Part shown: positions 26,536-37,913 of the stretch, in pieces
Layout: every line of letters starts with the position of its first letter
Position numbering within the stretch: the stretch's first letter is position 1
Origin: Nitrospirillum pindoramense
GTDB taxonomy: Bacteria; Pseudomonadota; Alphaproteobacteria; Azospirillales; Azospirillaceae
DNA: 64,000 bases
Direction of reading: 5' to 3'
Assembly (NCBI RefSeq): GCF_007827955.1
Contig: NZ_VITR01000018.1
Location: 62,001 to 126,000, forward strand
The notes under the pieces: generated by a model
What the model was told of the DNA's origin: nothing
Seen by the model: the letters and a program-made list of their open reading frames with translations, nothing else
The model's database searches: none
Made by a program: the position numbers and the translations under genes

Positions 26536-27999
26536 ATGACCTTCTCTTTACTTCACGTCATTCCGAACGCGGTCTATAACGCCATGACGAGCGCCGAGAA
26601 ATTGTTGTTCTCGGCGCTGCAAGGGTTGGCTAGCCGAGGCCCCAAAGCGATTTACTGCGTGTCCAACAATTTTAATGACCTGTCTTTCGAACCTTTGGCG
26701 GCCGACTTCTGGTTACAGAAGATTGATATAAAACAAGAAGCTGTCGAAGATTACTGGAAACTTCTTACGAGCTACAAAAACATAAATCATTATATATTAT
26801 GCGATATTGAAAATAACGGAGACTCTGTGAATATCGCGACATCCTTGTCTGGAATCTTGGGAGCGATTCCGGTGGATGTTTCTCTGAAAGATAGAGTTGA
26901 ATCTCTTAAATTCAACATGGTAGAGGATGTAACGAAGTGGAAATTTGATAAATTTCTTAAAAAATATAGTGATAGTATCAGCAAATCCATGGCGGTCGAG
27001 CTGAATCCTAATATTTTTTGGGGGCCAAGAGATTACGCTGTCGCCAATCAGGCAGTCGTTATCTATGGCGCTACCCAGCGCGCCAGCATCCTGACCCTGT
27101 TAGAGGCGCCGGCGCCTATTTATGGCTGGGGTCCCACTGACCAATTCGGCGAGAAAGCCTTTATCACGGATGTTGGCAAGGCCGGCGACTACTACGTGGC
27201 CGCAGATGCCGCTTTCAATCTGACAGTGTTCAATGGTCTGGACGTTTCCCCCACATCGGTCCCTGCGGCGGTGAGCAGCTTCCCAGCTGGCCGCGCCCAG
27301 CCAAAGAAGAAAGTCTATGTCGCCTTCATGATGTCTGATGGTGACAATCTTCAGTGGTTGTTGAATCGGGGAAATTGCAGTAACTGGTGGGGTAATTCCA
27401 GCCGTGGCACGTTACCCGTAGGGTGGACATTCTCGCCGTCGCTTTATAATTTGGCGCCGGCCATTTGGAATTACTATGTCGGCACGAAGACGGAGAATGA
27501 TGAAATTATATGCGGTCCTTCCGGCATTGGTTATGTATTCGACAACATAGCCCAGAGCGATAATTTCGTATCGTTTCTGAGTTTGACGGAAAAATTCATG
27601 AGCGATGCCAATATAAACTTGGTGTCCGTTTTTGGAAACCAATATCCAAACTCAGAATACTTGCAGGGGTATGCGGATCAGGATGCCGTAAGCGGCGTTA
27701 TGTATGTGTCGTATACGCCTTGGGTGGTTCCCAATAGTACGGCGCTCAATAAATATAACAATAAGACTGTCATCCCCATGAATATAAACCTAGATGGCGA
27801 TGTCAATGTCGTCGCCAAGAAGATTTTGGGCAACCCGCCCAGTCCGCCATTCTATATGGTCTATGTCAATGCCTGGGGGAGTAATGGTGACAACGATCCA
27901 TGGGCTCTTATGAACGGACTGTATGACGCCTTGAAAGACAAGAATGTGGAATTTGTTCTCCCGTCAGTCTTGTTTTCCATGGCGGAAAGCCATTCTTAA
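26536..27999 (+). CDS. GxGYxYP-type putative glycoside hydrolase, AT-rich and without a signal peptide
   Basis: A 487-residue protein. The N-terminal half (to ~250) resembles GxGYxYP_N. The C-terminal part has FMMSDGDNLQWLLNR, VGWTFSPSLYNLAPAIWNYY and the motif GPSGIGYVF, a variant of the GxGYxYP signature, ending with VNAWGSNGDN. This family is mainly known from Bacteroidetes and is proposed to cleave glycans; no activity is shown here. The gene is visibly AT-richer than all neighbours, with many TTA, ATA, AAA and AAT codons, so recent transfer is likely. No signal peptide is seen from the chosen ATG (GGAG 6 bp upstream); GTG 26491 and ATG 26524 are alternative starts. It converges with serB. 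Confidence 0.7.
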   Translation: MTFSLLHVIPNAVYNAMTSAEKLLFSALQGLASRGPKAIYCVSNNFNDLSFEPLAADFWLQKIDIKQEAVEDYWKLLTSYKNINHYILCDIENNGDSVNIATSLSGILGAIPVDVSLKDRVESLKFNMVEDVTKWKFDKFLKKYSDSISKSMAVELNPNIFWGPRDYAVANQAVVIYGATQRASILTLLEAPAPIYGWGPTDQFGEKAFITDVGKAGDYYVAADAAFNLTVFNGLDVSPTSVPAAVSSFPAGRAQPKKKVYVAFMMSDGDNLQWLLNRGNCSNWWGNSSRGTLPVGWTFSPSLYNLAPAIWNYYVGTKTENDEIICGPSGIGYVFDNIAQSDNFVSFLSLTEKFMSDANINLVSVFGNQYPNSEYLQGYADQDAVSGVMYVSYTPWVVPNSTALNKYNNKTVIPMNINLDGDVNVVAKKILGNPPSPPFYMVYVNAWGSNGDNDPWALMNGLYDALKDKNVEFVLPSVLFSMAESHS

Positions 28000-28040
28000 A
28001 CTCCAAGCGCCAATTCGGGCGCCCGGGTGTGAAACACCTT

Positions 28041-28109
28041 TGGGTTCGATAGGTTCGAACCCAGGGCCGGCCTCGGAGTAGGAGGCGATAAATCATGATC
28101 GCCTCCTAC
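28041..28109. terminator. Two hairpins between the GxGYxYP gene and serB
   Basis: The first stem is TGGGTTCGA (28041-28049) with TCGAACCCA (28055-28063). The second is a perfect 12-bp stem, GTAGGAGGCGAT (28078-28089) with ATCGCCTCCTAC (28098-28109), with an 8-nt loop. They lie between convergent stops, so a bidirectional terminator role fits. T-runs are weak on both strands. Confidence 0.55.
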
Positions 28110-28140
28110 TCTGATAGCTCTCTCCTGATCGCGCTTCACT

Positions 28141-29058
28141 TTAGCCGGCCACGATCTCCGCCTCGCGGTAGCCCTGGGCGTACAGCAGGGCCGTCAGGTC
28201 GCCGTGGTCCACCCGGGCGCGGGCCGATGCCGCCACTGCCGGCTTGGCATGGAAGGCGATGCCCAGGCCGGCGGCCAGCAGCATGGGCAGGTCGTTGGCG
28301 CCGTCGCCCACGGTGACGGCGGCGGTCAGGGCTACGCGCTGCTGGGCGCAGATGCGGGTCAGCGCGGCGGCTTTGGCGTCCTTGTCCAGGATGGGCTCCA
28401 CCGGCTGCCCGGTCAGCTTCCCATCCTGGATGACCAGGTCGTTGGCCTGGTCCTCATCGAAGCCCAGCAGGGCCCGGACATGGGCGGTGAAGGGCTTGAA
28501 GCCGCCGGACACCAGGGCGCAATAGGCGCCATGCTTGCGCATGGTCGCCACCAGGGACTTGGCGCCCGGCATCAGGGTGACGATGCCTTTCAGCTCCTCG
28601 ATCACCGTGGCGTCCATGCCGGCCAGCAGGGCGACGCGCTCGCGCAGCGCGCCTTTGAAGTCGATCTCGCCGTTCATGGCCCGGCGGGTGATTTCGGCGA
28701 TGGTGTCGCGCTGGCCGATCAGGGCGCCCAGCTCGTCCAGCATCTCCTGGTGGATGATGGTCGATTCCATGTCGGCCACCAGCACCGCCTTGCGGCGCCC
28801 CGCCGATTCTTGCGTGATGGCGTCCACCGGCTGGCCCAGCAGCGCCTGGGCGCAGGCGGCCTGGGCCTGGTCGGGATGCAGCCCGGCGAAGGCGATGTCG
28901 CAGGCCCGCCCCGGCGCCAGCCAGTCGGGCGCGCTGGTTTCCGCCCCCAGCGCTTGCAGGGCGGCGCGCGCCGCGCGGACCATGCTATCGTCCAGCGTCG
29001 TCGCCGCGTCTCCCGAGGTCAGGGGGGCGCCGGCGATCAAGGTCACCACATGGGTCAT
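28141..29058 (-). CDS. serB: Phosphoserine phosphatase
   Basis: A 305-residue HAD-superfamily enzyme that makes L-serine from phosphoserine, the last step of serine biosynthesis. The N-terminal ~85 residues (MTHVVTLIAGAPLTSGD...) form the small regulatory domain found in proteobacterial SerB. HAD motif I reads ADMESTII, so the usual DxDST has Glu in place of the second Asp. Motif II is LVSGGF, and motif III/IV reads VTVGDGANDLPML. The start ATG is only 3 bp from the divergent miaA start. Confidence 0.93.
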   Translation of the reverse strand: MTHVVTLIAGAPLTSGDAATTLDDSMVRAARAALQALGAETSAPDWLAPGRACDIAFAGLHPDQAQAACAQALLGQPVDAITQESAGRRKAVLVADMESTIIHQEMLDELGALIGQRDTIAEITRRAMNGEIDFKGALRERVALLAGMDATVIEELKGIVTLMPGAKSLVATMRKHGAYCALVSGGFKPFTAHVRALLGFDEDQANDLVIQDGKLTGQPVEPILDKDAKAAALTRICAQQRVALTAAVTVGDGANDLPMLLAAGLGIAFHAKPAVAASARARVDHGDLTALLYAQGYREAEIVAG

Positions 29059-29061
29059 GGC

Positions 29062-30147
29062 ATGTCCGAAGGGTTTGAGGGGGCTTCCGCCGGTCTTGAT
29101 ACGGGGGGCGGGGCCGGCAGGCAAGACGCAGTCGGGCATCCGGCCCCTGCGATCAGCACGGGTGCCACCCTGGACCCTGGGACGAACGGACCGGCCGCGC
29201 CGCGCAAGCTGGTGGTGGTCATCGGTGGCCCCACGGCGTCGGGCAAGTCGCGCCTGGCCCTGGACCTGGCGGTGCGCCTGGGCGGCACCGTCATCAACGC
29301 CGACAGCATGCAGATCTATCAGGGCCTGGCGCTGCTGACCGCCCAGCCAGGGGCGGAGGATTTGGCACAGGCCCCCCACCGCCTCTACGGCACGGTGCCG
29401 CCGGCGCTGCGCATGTCCGCCGCCCATTGGCGCGACCTGGCCCTGGCGGAGGTGCGGGCGGCGGAGCGCCCCATCCTGGTCGGCGGCACCGGCCTGTACC
29501 TGCGCACCCTTATGGCCGGCATCGCCGACATTCCCGCCATCGAGGACTCGGTGCGGGAGCAGGCCAAGGCGCTGCATGCGAAGCTGGGCGGCCCCGCCTT
29601 TCATCAGGACCTGGCGGTACGGGATCCGGAGGCGGCGGCCCGGCTGTCCCCCGGCGATACCCAGCGCCTGGTACGGGCGTGGGAGGTGGTGGTGGGCACC
29701 GGCCGCACCCTGGGAGACTGGCAGCGCGCCGCGGCGGCCACCGCGCCGGCCGACCTGGCCTTCCACGCCCTGGTCGTCGATCCGCCCCGCGAGCGGCTCT
29801 ACGCCAACGGCGACGCCCGCTTCCTGGCGATGATGGAGCGGGGTGCGCTGGAGGAGGTGCGGGCCCTGCTGGCCTTGGGTCTGGACCCGGACCTGCCGGC
29901 CATGAAGGCGCTGGGCGTGCCGGAGTTGGCCGCCCATCTGGCCGGCACCCTGGACCAGGCGGCGGCGGTGGCCCTGGCGCAGCGGCACACCCGCAACTAT
30001 GCCAAGCGCCAGACCACCTGGTTCCGCCACCAGATGCCGGACGCCCGCCGGGTTGATCCCGGTTTCAGTCAGACGCATACCGGTTATGAGAAATTAATCG
30101 AAAGTCTACTGGGTGAAATCTTTGCGATAATTCGCAAAAGCGGTTGA
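29062..30147 (+). CDS. miaA: tRNA dimethylallyltransferase
   Basis: A 361-residue enzyme that adds a dimethylallyl group to A37 of tRNAs reading UNN codons. The P-loop GGPTASGKSRLALDLA and the substrate loop NADSMQIYQGL are followed by LVGGTGLYLRTL and, near the C-terminus, QRHTRNYAKRQTTWFRH. The first ~50 residues (Gly/Ala/Pro-rich) precede the usual N-terminus. No later in-frame ATG, GTG or TTG occurs before the conserved KLVVVIGGP, so this long start seems real. The serB and miaA start codons are 3 bp apart on opposite strands. Confidence 0.94.
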   Translation: MSEGFEGASAGLDTGGGAGRQDAVGHPAPAISTGATLDPGTNGPAAPRKLVVVIGGPTASGKSRLALDLAVRLGGTVINADSMQIYQGLALLTAQPGAEDLAQAPHRLYGTVPPALRMSAAHWRDLALAEVRAAERPILVGGTGLYLRTLMAGIADIPAIEDSVREQAKALHAKLGGPAFHQDLAVRDPEAAARLSPGDTQRLVRAWEVVVGTGRTLGDWQRAAAATAPADLAFHALVVDPPRERLYANGDARFLAMMERGALEEVRALLALGLDPDLPAMKALGVPELAAHLAGTLDQAAAVALAQRHTRNYAKRQTTWFRHQMPDARRVDPGFSQTHTGYEKLIESLLGEIFAIIRKSG

Positions 30148-30186
30148 CCCTGGGTACGGTTCCGTCTAGGGTCCCGATCCGCCCGG

Positions 30187-30204
30187 CCTTCGCGTTTGCG
30201 AAGG
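30187..30204 (+). other. Hairpin in the miaA-ilvB gap
   Basis: 7-bp stem CCTTCGC-GTTT-GCGAAGG, then a second GC-rich pairing (GCCCC ... GGGGGC) near 30228-30246. They lie in the ilvB leader. No leader peptide rich in Ile/Leu/Val codons is visible, so attenuation is not supported. It may end miaA transcription weakly. Confidence 0.35.
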
Positions 30205-30278
30205 GGGCTATTTGGTGTTCCCAAGCGGCCCCGGTGAGCGGGGGCGACGGGGCGACTAGAAACCAGGATTTTTGGGAA

Positions 30279-32054
30279 ATGAGTGCTGCCACGAGCGAGA
30301 CCAGTCTGACCGGTGCCGACATCGTCCTGAAGGCGTTGCGGGATCAGGGCGTAGAGGTCATTTTCGGGTATCCGGGCGGCGCGGTACTTCCCATCTACGA
30401 CGCGCTTTTCCAGCAGAACGACATCCGCCACATCCTGGTGCGCCATGAACAGGCGGCGCTGCATGCGGCGGAGGGCTATGCCCGGTCCACGGGCAAGGTC
30501 GGCGTCGTGCTGGTCACCAGCGGCCCCGGCGCCACCAACGCCGTCACCGGCCTGGCCGACGCCCTGATGGACAGCATTCCCATCGTCTGCCTGTCGGGTC
30601 AGGTCGCCACGCATCTGATCGGCAACGACGCCTTCCAGGAATGCGACACCACGGGCATCACCCGTCCCTGCACCAAGCACAACTACCTGGTGAAGGACGT
30701 CAACAACCTGGCGCGCACCCTGCACGAGGCGTTCTACGTGGCCAAGAACGGCCGCCCGGGCCCCGTGGTCATCGACATCCCCAAGGACGTGCAGTTCGCG
30801 GAGGGCACCTACCGCTCCCCGGCCGACAGCATGCCCAAGAGCTATCGCCCGCAGGTGAAGCCGGACCTGAACCGGGTGGAAGAGGCCATCGACCTGCTGG
30901 CCAAGGCCAAGCGGCCCATCTTCTACGTCGGTGGCGGCGTCATCAACGCCGGCCCGGTGGCCAGCCAGCTGCTGACCCAGTTCGTGCGCATGACTGGCTA
31001 TCCCTGCACCACCACCCTGATGGGCCTGGGCGCCTTTCCGGCGTCGGACCGGCAGTGGCTGGGCATGCTGGGCATGCACGGCACCTACGAGGCGAACCTG
31101 GCCATGCACGGCTGCGACGTCATGGTCTGCATCGGTGCCCGTTTCGATGACCGCGTGACCGGCAAGGTTTCGGAGTTCTCGCCGAACTCCGTGAAAATCC
31201 ATGTCGACATCGACCCGTCCAGCATCAACAAGAACGTGCGGGTGGACGTTCCCATCGTTGGCGACGCGGCCCACGTGCTGGAAGACATGATCCGCATCTG
31301 GAAGGCGCGCGGCAAGCAGCCGGACAAGGCGGCCCTGGCCCAGTGGTGGGAGCAGATCGAGTTCTGGCGGGCCCGTGATTGCCTGCGGTACGAGAAGACC
31401 AGCAAGGTGATCAAGCCGCAGTTCGCGCTGGAGCGCCTGCGCGCCGCCATCTCCGGCCGCGACGATGTCTTCATCACGACCGAGGTCGGCCAACACCAGA
31501 TGTGGGCCGCCCAATTCCTGCCCTTCGACCGGCCCAACCACTGGATGACCTCCGGCGGGCTTGGCACCATGGGTTATGGCCTGCCGGCCGCCATCGGCGC
31601 CCAGGTCGCCCATCCGGACGCCCTGTGCATTGACGTGGCGGGTGAGGCCAGCATCCTGATGAACATCCAGGAAATGGCGACCGCCCTGCAGTACCGCCTG
31701 CCGGTCAAGGTCTTCATCCTGAACAACCAATACATGGGCATGGTCCGCCAGTGGCAGGAGTTGCTGCACGGCGGCCGTTACTCGGAAAGCTATTCCGAGG
31801 CGCTGCCCGATTTCGTGAAGCTGGCCGACGCTTTCGGTGGCGTGGGCCTGCGCGCCACGGAAGTCGGTCAGGTGGACGACGTCATCAATGAGATGATCAG
31901 CATCCGCCGGCCCGTCATCGTGGACATGTGCGTGGATCCGAAGGAAAACTGCTTCCCCATGATCCCCGGCGGCCGTGCCCACAACGAAATGCTGCTGGGC
32001 CCGGACGAGAAGGTGGAGAACGCGACGCCGGAGGACGGCATGGTGCTGGTATGA
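30279..32054 (+). CDS. ilvB: Acetolactate synthase, large catalytic subunit
   Basis: A 591-residue thiamine-diphosphate enzyme that joins two pyruvates to acetolactate, or pyruvate plus 2-oxobutyrate, in branched-chain amino acid synthesis. The N-terminal domain has the catalytic Glu in RHEQAALHAAEGYARSTG and the SGPGATNAVTG motif. The FAD-linked middle domain has GARFDDRVTGK. The ThDP/metal domain has DVAGEASILMNIQE and ILNNQYMGMVRQWQELLHGG. The ATG at 30279 gives the family-length N-terminus MSAATSETSLTGADIV. Its stop overlaps a 20-codon reading frame that leads directly into ilvH. Confidence 0.97.
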   Translation: MSAATSETSLTGADIVLKALRDQGVEVIFGYPGGAVLPIYDALFQQNDIRHILVRHEQAALHAAEGYARSTGKVGVVLVTSGPGATNAVTGLADALMDSIPIVCLSGQVATHLIGNDAFQECDTTGITRPCTKHNYLVKDVNNLARTLHEAFYVAKNGRPGPVVIDIPKDVQFAEGTYRSPADSMPKSYRPQVKPDLNRVEEAIDLLAKAKRPIFYVGGGVINAGPVASQLLTQFVRMTGYPCTTTLMGLGAFPASDRQWLGMLGMHGTYEANLAMHGCDVMVCIGARFDDRVTGKVSEFSPNSVKIHVDIDPSSINKNVRVDVPIVGDAAHVLEDMIRIWKARGKQPDKAALAQWWEQIEFWRARDCLRYEKTSKVIKPQFALERLRAAISGRDDVFITTEVGQHQMWAAQFLPFDRPNHWMTSGGLGTMGYGLPAAIGAQVAHPDALCIDVAGEASILMNIQEMATALQYRLPVKVFILNNQYMGMVRQWQELLHGGRYSESYSEALPDFVKLADAFGGVGLRATEVGQVDDVINEMISIRRPVIVDMCVDPKENCFPMIPGGRAHNEMLLGPDEKVENATPEDGMVLV

Positions 32055-32109
32055 GCGCCGCCCGTCCCGCCGCCGCCCCCTTCACCGCCCTGCCTGACCG
32101 GAGCCCATC

Positions 32110-32113
<4 letters not shown>
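32051..32113 (+). CDS. 20-codon bridging reading frame between ilvB and ilvH
   Basis: ATG at 32051 overlaps the ilvB stop as ATGA, and its TGA stop at 32111-32113 overlaps the TTG start of ilvH as TTGA. The peptide would be MSAARPAAAPFTALPDRSPS. It resembles no family that I know. Its likely role, if any, is to carry ribosomes from ilvB to ilvH and keep subunit synthesis coupled. Chance is possible, since the gap is short. Confidence 0.35.
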
Positions 32114-33757
<1,644 letters not shown>

Positions 33758-33782
33758 GCGGTTCGGGACCTCAGTCAGGATC

Positions 33783-33812
33783 AAGGCCGGTGCCGACGCG
33801 CCGGCCTTTTTC
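33783..33812 (+). terminator. Intrinsic terminator after ilvC
   Basis: AAGGCCGG (33783-33790) pairs with CCGGCCTT (33801-33808) around a 10-nt loop, followed by a run of five Ts within TTTTTCTT. Confidence 0.85.
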
Positions 33813-33954
33813 TTCTCCTGGGCCCGGCACAACCGATGCATTCCTTTCCAAGGGATCTGTCCTGCGGCAACAAAACGCCCGTTGGCCGTTGCCAGCGGCC
33901 AGATTGCGGCGTAGATCAAGTCGATCCGGCTTGGCTCGTCGTCAGTCTCAATAC

Positions 33955-33980
33955 CCGTCCCGCCCGCATGTCCGGGACGG
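33955..33980 (+). promoter_or_regulatory. Leader hairpin just upstream of leuA
   Basis: 8-bp stem CCGTCCCG with CGGGACGG, 10-nt loop, ending 19 bp before the leuA ATG and followed by the ribosome site AGGA and TTTTT. It resembles the last hairpin of an attenuator. However, I see no Leu-rich leader peptide upstream, so the role is open. Confidence 0.4.
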
Positions 33981-33999
33981 CAGCGCAGGATTTTTCGTC

Positions 34000-35556
34000 A
34001 TGACCCATCCGTCTTCCGACCGCGTCGTCATCTTCGACACCACCTTGCGCGACGGCGAGCAATCGCCCGGCGCCTCCATGAACCTGGAAGAGAAGATCCG
34101 CATCGCCCAGACGCTGGAAGAGATGGGCGTGGACGTGATCGAGGCCGGCTTCCCCGCCGCCTCCAACGGCGACTTCGAGGCGGTGCGGGAAGTGGGCCGC
34201 GTGGTGCGCAACGCCACCATCGCCGGCCTTGCCCGCGCCCACCGCAACGACATCGAGCGCGCGGCCGAGGCGTTGAAGGGGGCGGCGCGCCAGCGCATCC
34301 ACACCTTCATCTCCACCAGCCCGCTGCACATGAAGTACAAGCTGCAGATGGAGCCGGATGCCGTGGTCCAGGCCATCTGGGACAGCGTCACCCTGGCCCG
34401 CAACCATGTCGAGGACGTGGAGTGGTCGGCCGAGGACGGCTCTCGCACCGAGCTGGATTTCCTCTGCCGCTGTGTGGAAACCGCCATCAAGGCCGGCGCC
34501 ACCACCATCAACATCCCCGACACCGTGGGATACGCGGTGCCGGAGGAATATGGCGCGCTGATCCGCGCGGTGCGCGAGAAGACGCCCAACAGCGACCAGG
34601 CCATCTTCTCCGTCCACTGCCACAACGACCTGGGCCTGGCCGTGGCCAACTCGCTGGCCGGTGTCGCCGGCGGCGCCCGCCAGGTGGAATGCACCATCAA
34701 CGGCCTGGGGGAGCGCGCGGGCAACGCCGCCCTGGAAGAGATCGTGATGGCCCTGCGCACCCGCGCCGACTATCTGCCCTACAAGACCGGCATCAAGACC
34801 GAGGCCATCACCCGCGCCTCGCGCCTGGTGTCCACCATCACCGGTTTCGTGGTGCAGCCCAACAAGGCCATCGTCGGCGCCAACGCCTTCGCCCATGAGT
34901 CCGGCATCCACCAGGACGGCATGCTGAAGCACGCCGGCACCTATGAGATCATGACGCCGGAGTCGGTGGGCCTGAACCGGTCGACCCTGGTGATGGGCAA
35001 GCATTCCGGCCGCGCCGCCTTTCGCGCCAAGCTGAAGGAACTGGGCTACGACGACATGGGCGACAACGCCGTGAACGAGGCGTTCCGCCGCTTCAAGGAT
35101 CTGGCCGACCGCAAGAAGGACGTGTTCGACGAGGACATCATCGCCCTCATCGATGACGAGGTGGGCCGCCAGCACGATCACATCCAGTTCGTTTCGCTGC
35201 AGGTGGTCGCGGGTTCGCGCGGGCCGCAGCACGCGGTGCTGGAGGTGACGGTGGGGGGCGAGGCCGTGCCGCCGGTGGTCAGCTTCGGCAACGGCCCGGT
35301 GGATGCCGTTTTCAACGCCATCAAGCTGGTCTTCCCCCACGACGCCCGGTTGCAGCTGTACCAGGTGCACGCCGTCACCGCCGGCACCGACGCCCAGGCC
35401 GAGGTGACCGTGCGCCTGGAGGAGGGGGGCAAGACCGTGAACGGGCAGGGCGCCGATGCCGACACCCTGGTCGCGACCTGCCGCGCCTACCTGCACGCGT
35501 TGAACAAGCTGCTGGTGAAGCGGCAGAAGACCGCGCCGGCGGCGATCAGTGCCTGA
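34000..35556 (+). CDS. leuA: 2-isopropylmalate synthase
   Basis: A 518-residue enzyme making 2-isopropylmalate from 2-oxoisovalerate and acetyl-CoA, the first committed step to leucine. The catalytic TIM barrel has FDTTLRDGEQSPGASMN, the metal-ligand motif HCHNDLGLAVANSLAG and NGLGERAGNAALEE. The C-terminal LeuA regulatory (dimer) domain, where leucine binds, covers about 395-510. Length fits the bacterial type 1 enzyme. The ATG at 34000 has AGGA 9 bp upstream. It uses the 2-oxoisovalerate produced through IlvBHC, so the position next to ilvC is functional. Confidence 0.97.
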   Translation: MTHPSSDRVVIFDTTLRDGEQSPGASMNLEEKIRIAQTLEEMGVDVIEAGFPAASNGDFEAVREVGRVVRNATIAGLARAHRNDIERAAEALKGAARQRIHTFISTSPLHMKYKLQMEPDAVVQAIWDSVTLARNHVEDVEWSAEDGSRTELDFLCRCVETAIKAGATTINIPDTVGYAVPEEYGALIRAVREKTPNSDQAIFSVHCHNDLGLAVANSLAGVAGGARQVECTINGLGERAGNAALEEIVMALRTRADYLPYKTGIKTEAITRASRLVSTITGFVVQPNKAIVGANAFAHESGIHQDGMLKHAGTYEIMTPESVGLNRSTLVMGKHSGRAAFRAKLKELGYDDMGDNAVNEAFRRFKDLADRKKDVFDEDIIALIDDEVGRQHDHIQFVSLQVVAGSRGPQHAVLEVTVGGEAVPPVVSFGNGPVDAVFNAIKLVFPHDARLQLYQVHAVTAGTDAQAEVTVRLEEGGKTVNGQGADADTLVATCRAYLHALNKLLVKRQKTAPAAISA

Positions 35557-36920
<1,364 letters not shown>

Positions 36921-36933
36921 CCAGGGGCCTTCG

Positions 36934-36966
36934 GCTGCCCAAATGGGCGGCAGGCTTTGTTTTTGT
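36934..36966 (+). terminator. Terminator or attenuator between mreB and mreC
   Basis: 7-bp stem GCTGCCC (36934-36940) with GGGCGGC (36945-36951), one G-U pair, AAAT loop, then AGGC and TTTGTTTTTG. Placed inside the operon, it could lower mreC-rodA expression relative to mreB. Confidence 0.6.
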
Positions 36967-37034
36967 AGGGTGGGCCCGGATCGGTTCTGAACCGGACAGG
37001 ATCCGGGGCCCCCTGTAGCGGACGGGGACTGCCT

Positions 37035-37913
37035 GTGAAGACGCGCAGCGGTGGCACCGCGCTCAGGATCGCAGCACCCATGCGGGCGCTGCTTCAGCGA
37101 TTCTCATTCATGCTGATGGTGCTGGCCGCCATCGGGCTGATGATGATGACGCGCGCCGACCCCGTGTTCATCGACGCCGCACGCGCCCGCGTCACCGACG
37201 CCTTCGCCCCCATCCTGGGTTTCATCGCCCGCCCCGCTGGCGCCGTCGCCAGCGTGTTGGAGTCGGGGCGCCAGCTGGTTTCCGTCTATGCGGAGAACCA
37301 GCGCCTGCGCGAGGATAACGAGCGGTTGCGCCAGTGGCAGCAGACGGCCCTGCGGCTGGAGGCGGAGAACAACTCCCTGCGCGGCCTGCTCGCGTACAAG
37401 CCCGACCCCGCCGCCTCCTACATCACCGCCCGCGTCATCGCCGACCCCGGTGGCGCCTTCGTCCGGACCCTGGTGGTGATGGCCGGCCAGCGGGACGGCG
37501 TGCGCCGCGGCCAGGCCGCCATGGCCGGGCAGGGTGTCATCGGCCGCGTGGTGCAGGTGGGCGAGTGGTCGTCCCGCATCCTGCTGGTCACCGACCTGAA
37601 CGCCCGCATTCCGGTGGTGCTGGAAACCACCCGGCAGCGCGCCATGCTGTCGGGTGACAATTCCGACCAGCCGCGCCTGATGTACATCCCCCGCGGTGTG
37701 GAGCCGACGGTGGGCGAACGGGTGTTCACCTCCGGCCACGGTGGCCTGTTCCCCGCCGGCCTGCCGGTGGGCGTCGTGGCCGCCACCCATGATGGCGAAA
37801 CGCGGGTGACCCCCATCGTCGACCTGTCGCGCATCGAATACGTGCAGCTTGTCGATTTCGGTATCCCCGGCGGACTGGCGGCCGAGGCGGCCCAGCCCGG
37901 CGCGATGCAGTGA
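37035..37913 (+). CDS. mreC: Rod shape-determining protein MreC
   Basis: A 292-residue bitopic inner-membrane protein that links MreB filaments to periplasmic wall synthases. One membrane segment (FSFMLMVLAAIGLMMM) is followed by a coiled coil (YAENQRLREDNERLRQWQQTALRLEAEN) and two beta-barrel domains, with GQRDGVRRGQAAMAGQGVIGRV and GGLFPAGLPVGVV. The start codon is GTG. The stop overlaps the GTG start of mreD by 4 bp (GTGA), so the two are coupled. Confidence 0.93.
   Translation: MKTRSGGTALRIAAPMRALLQRFSFMLMVLAAIGLMMMTRADPVFIDAARARVTDAFAPILGFIARPAGAVASVLESGRQLVSVYAENQRLREDNERLRQWQQTALRLEAENNSLRGLLAYKPDPAASYITARVIADPGGAFVRTLVVMAGQRDGVRRGQAAMAGQGVIGRVVQVGEWSSRILLVTDLNARIPVVLETTRQRAMLSGDNSDQPRLMYIPRGVEPTVGERVFTSGHGGLFPAGLPVGVVAATHDGETRVTPIVDLSRIEYVQLVDFGIPGGLAAEAAQPGAMQ

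Noticed and set aside
28041-28063. GGTTCGAACCC resembling a tRNA T-arm, as a possible attachment-site remnant beside the transferred gene
   Set aside because: No acceptor stem or CCA is found around it, and no matching direct repeat on the other side of the AT-rich gene was seen. The palindrome is explained as a hairpin.
30148-30278. Attenuator for ilvB
   Set aside because: Hairpins exist but no leader peptide with clustered Ile, Leu or Val codons was seen.
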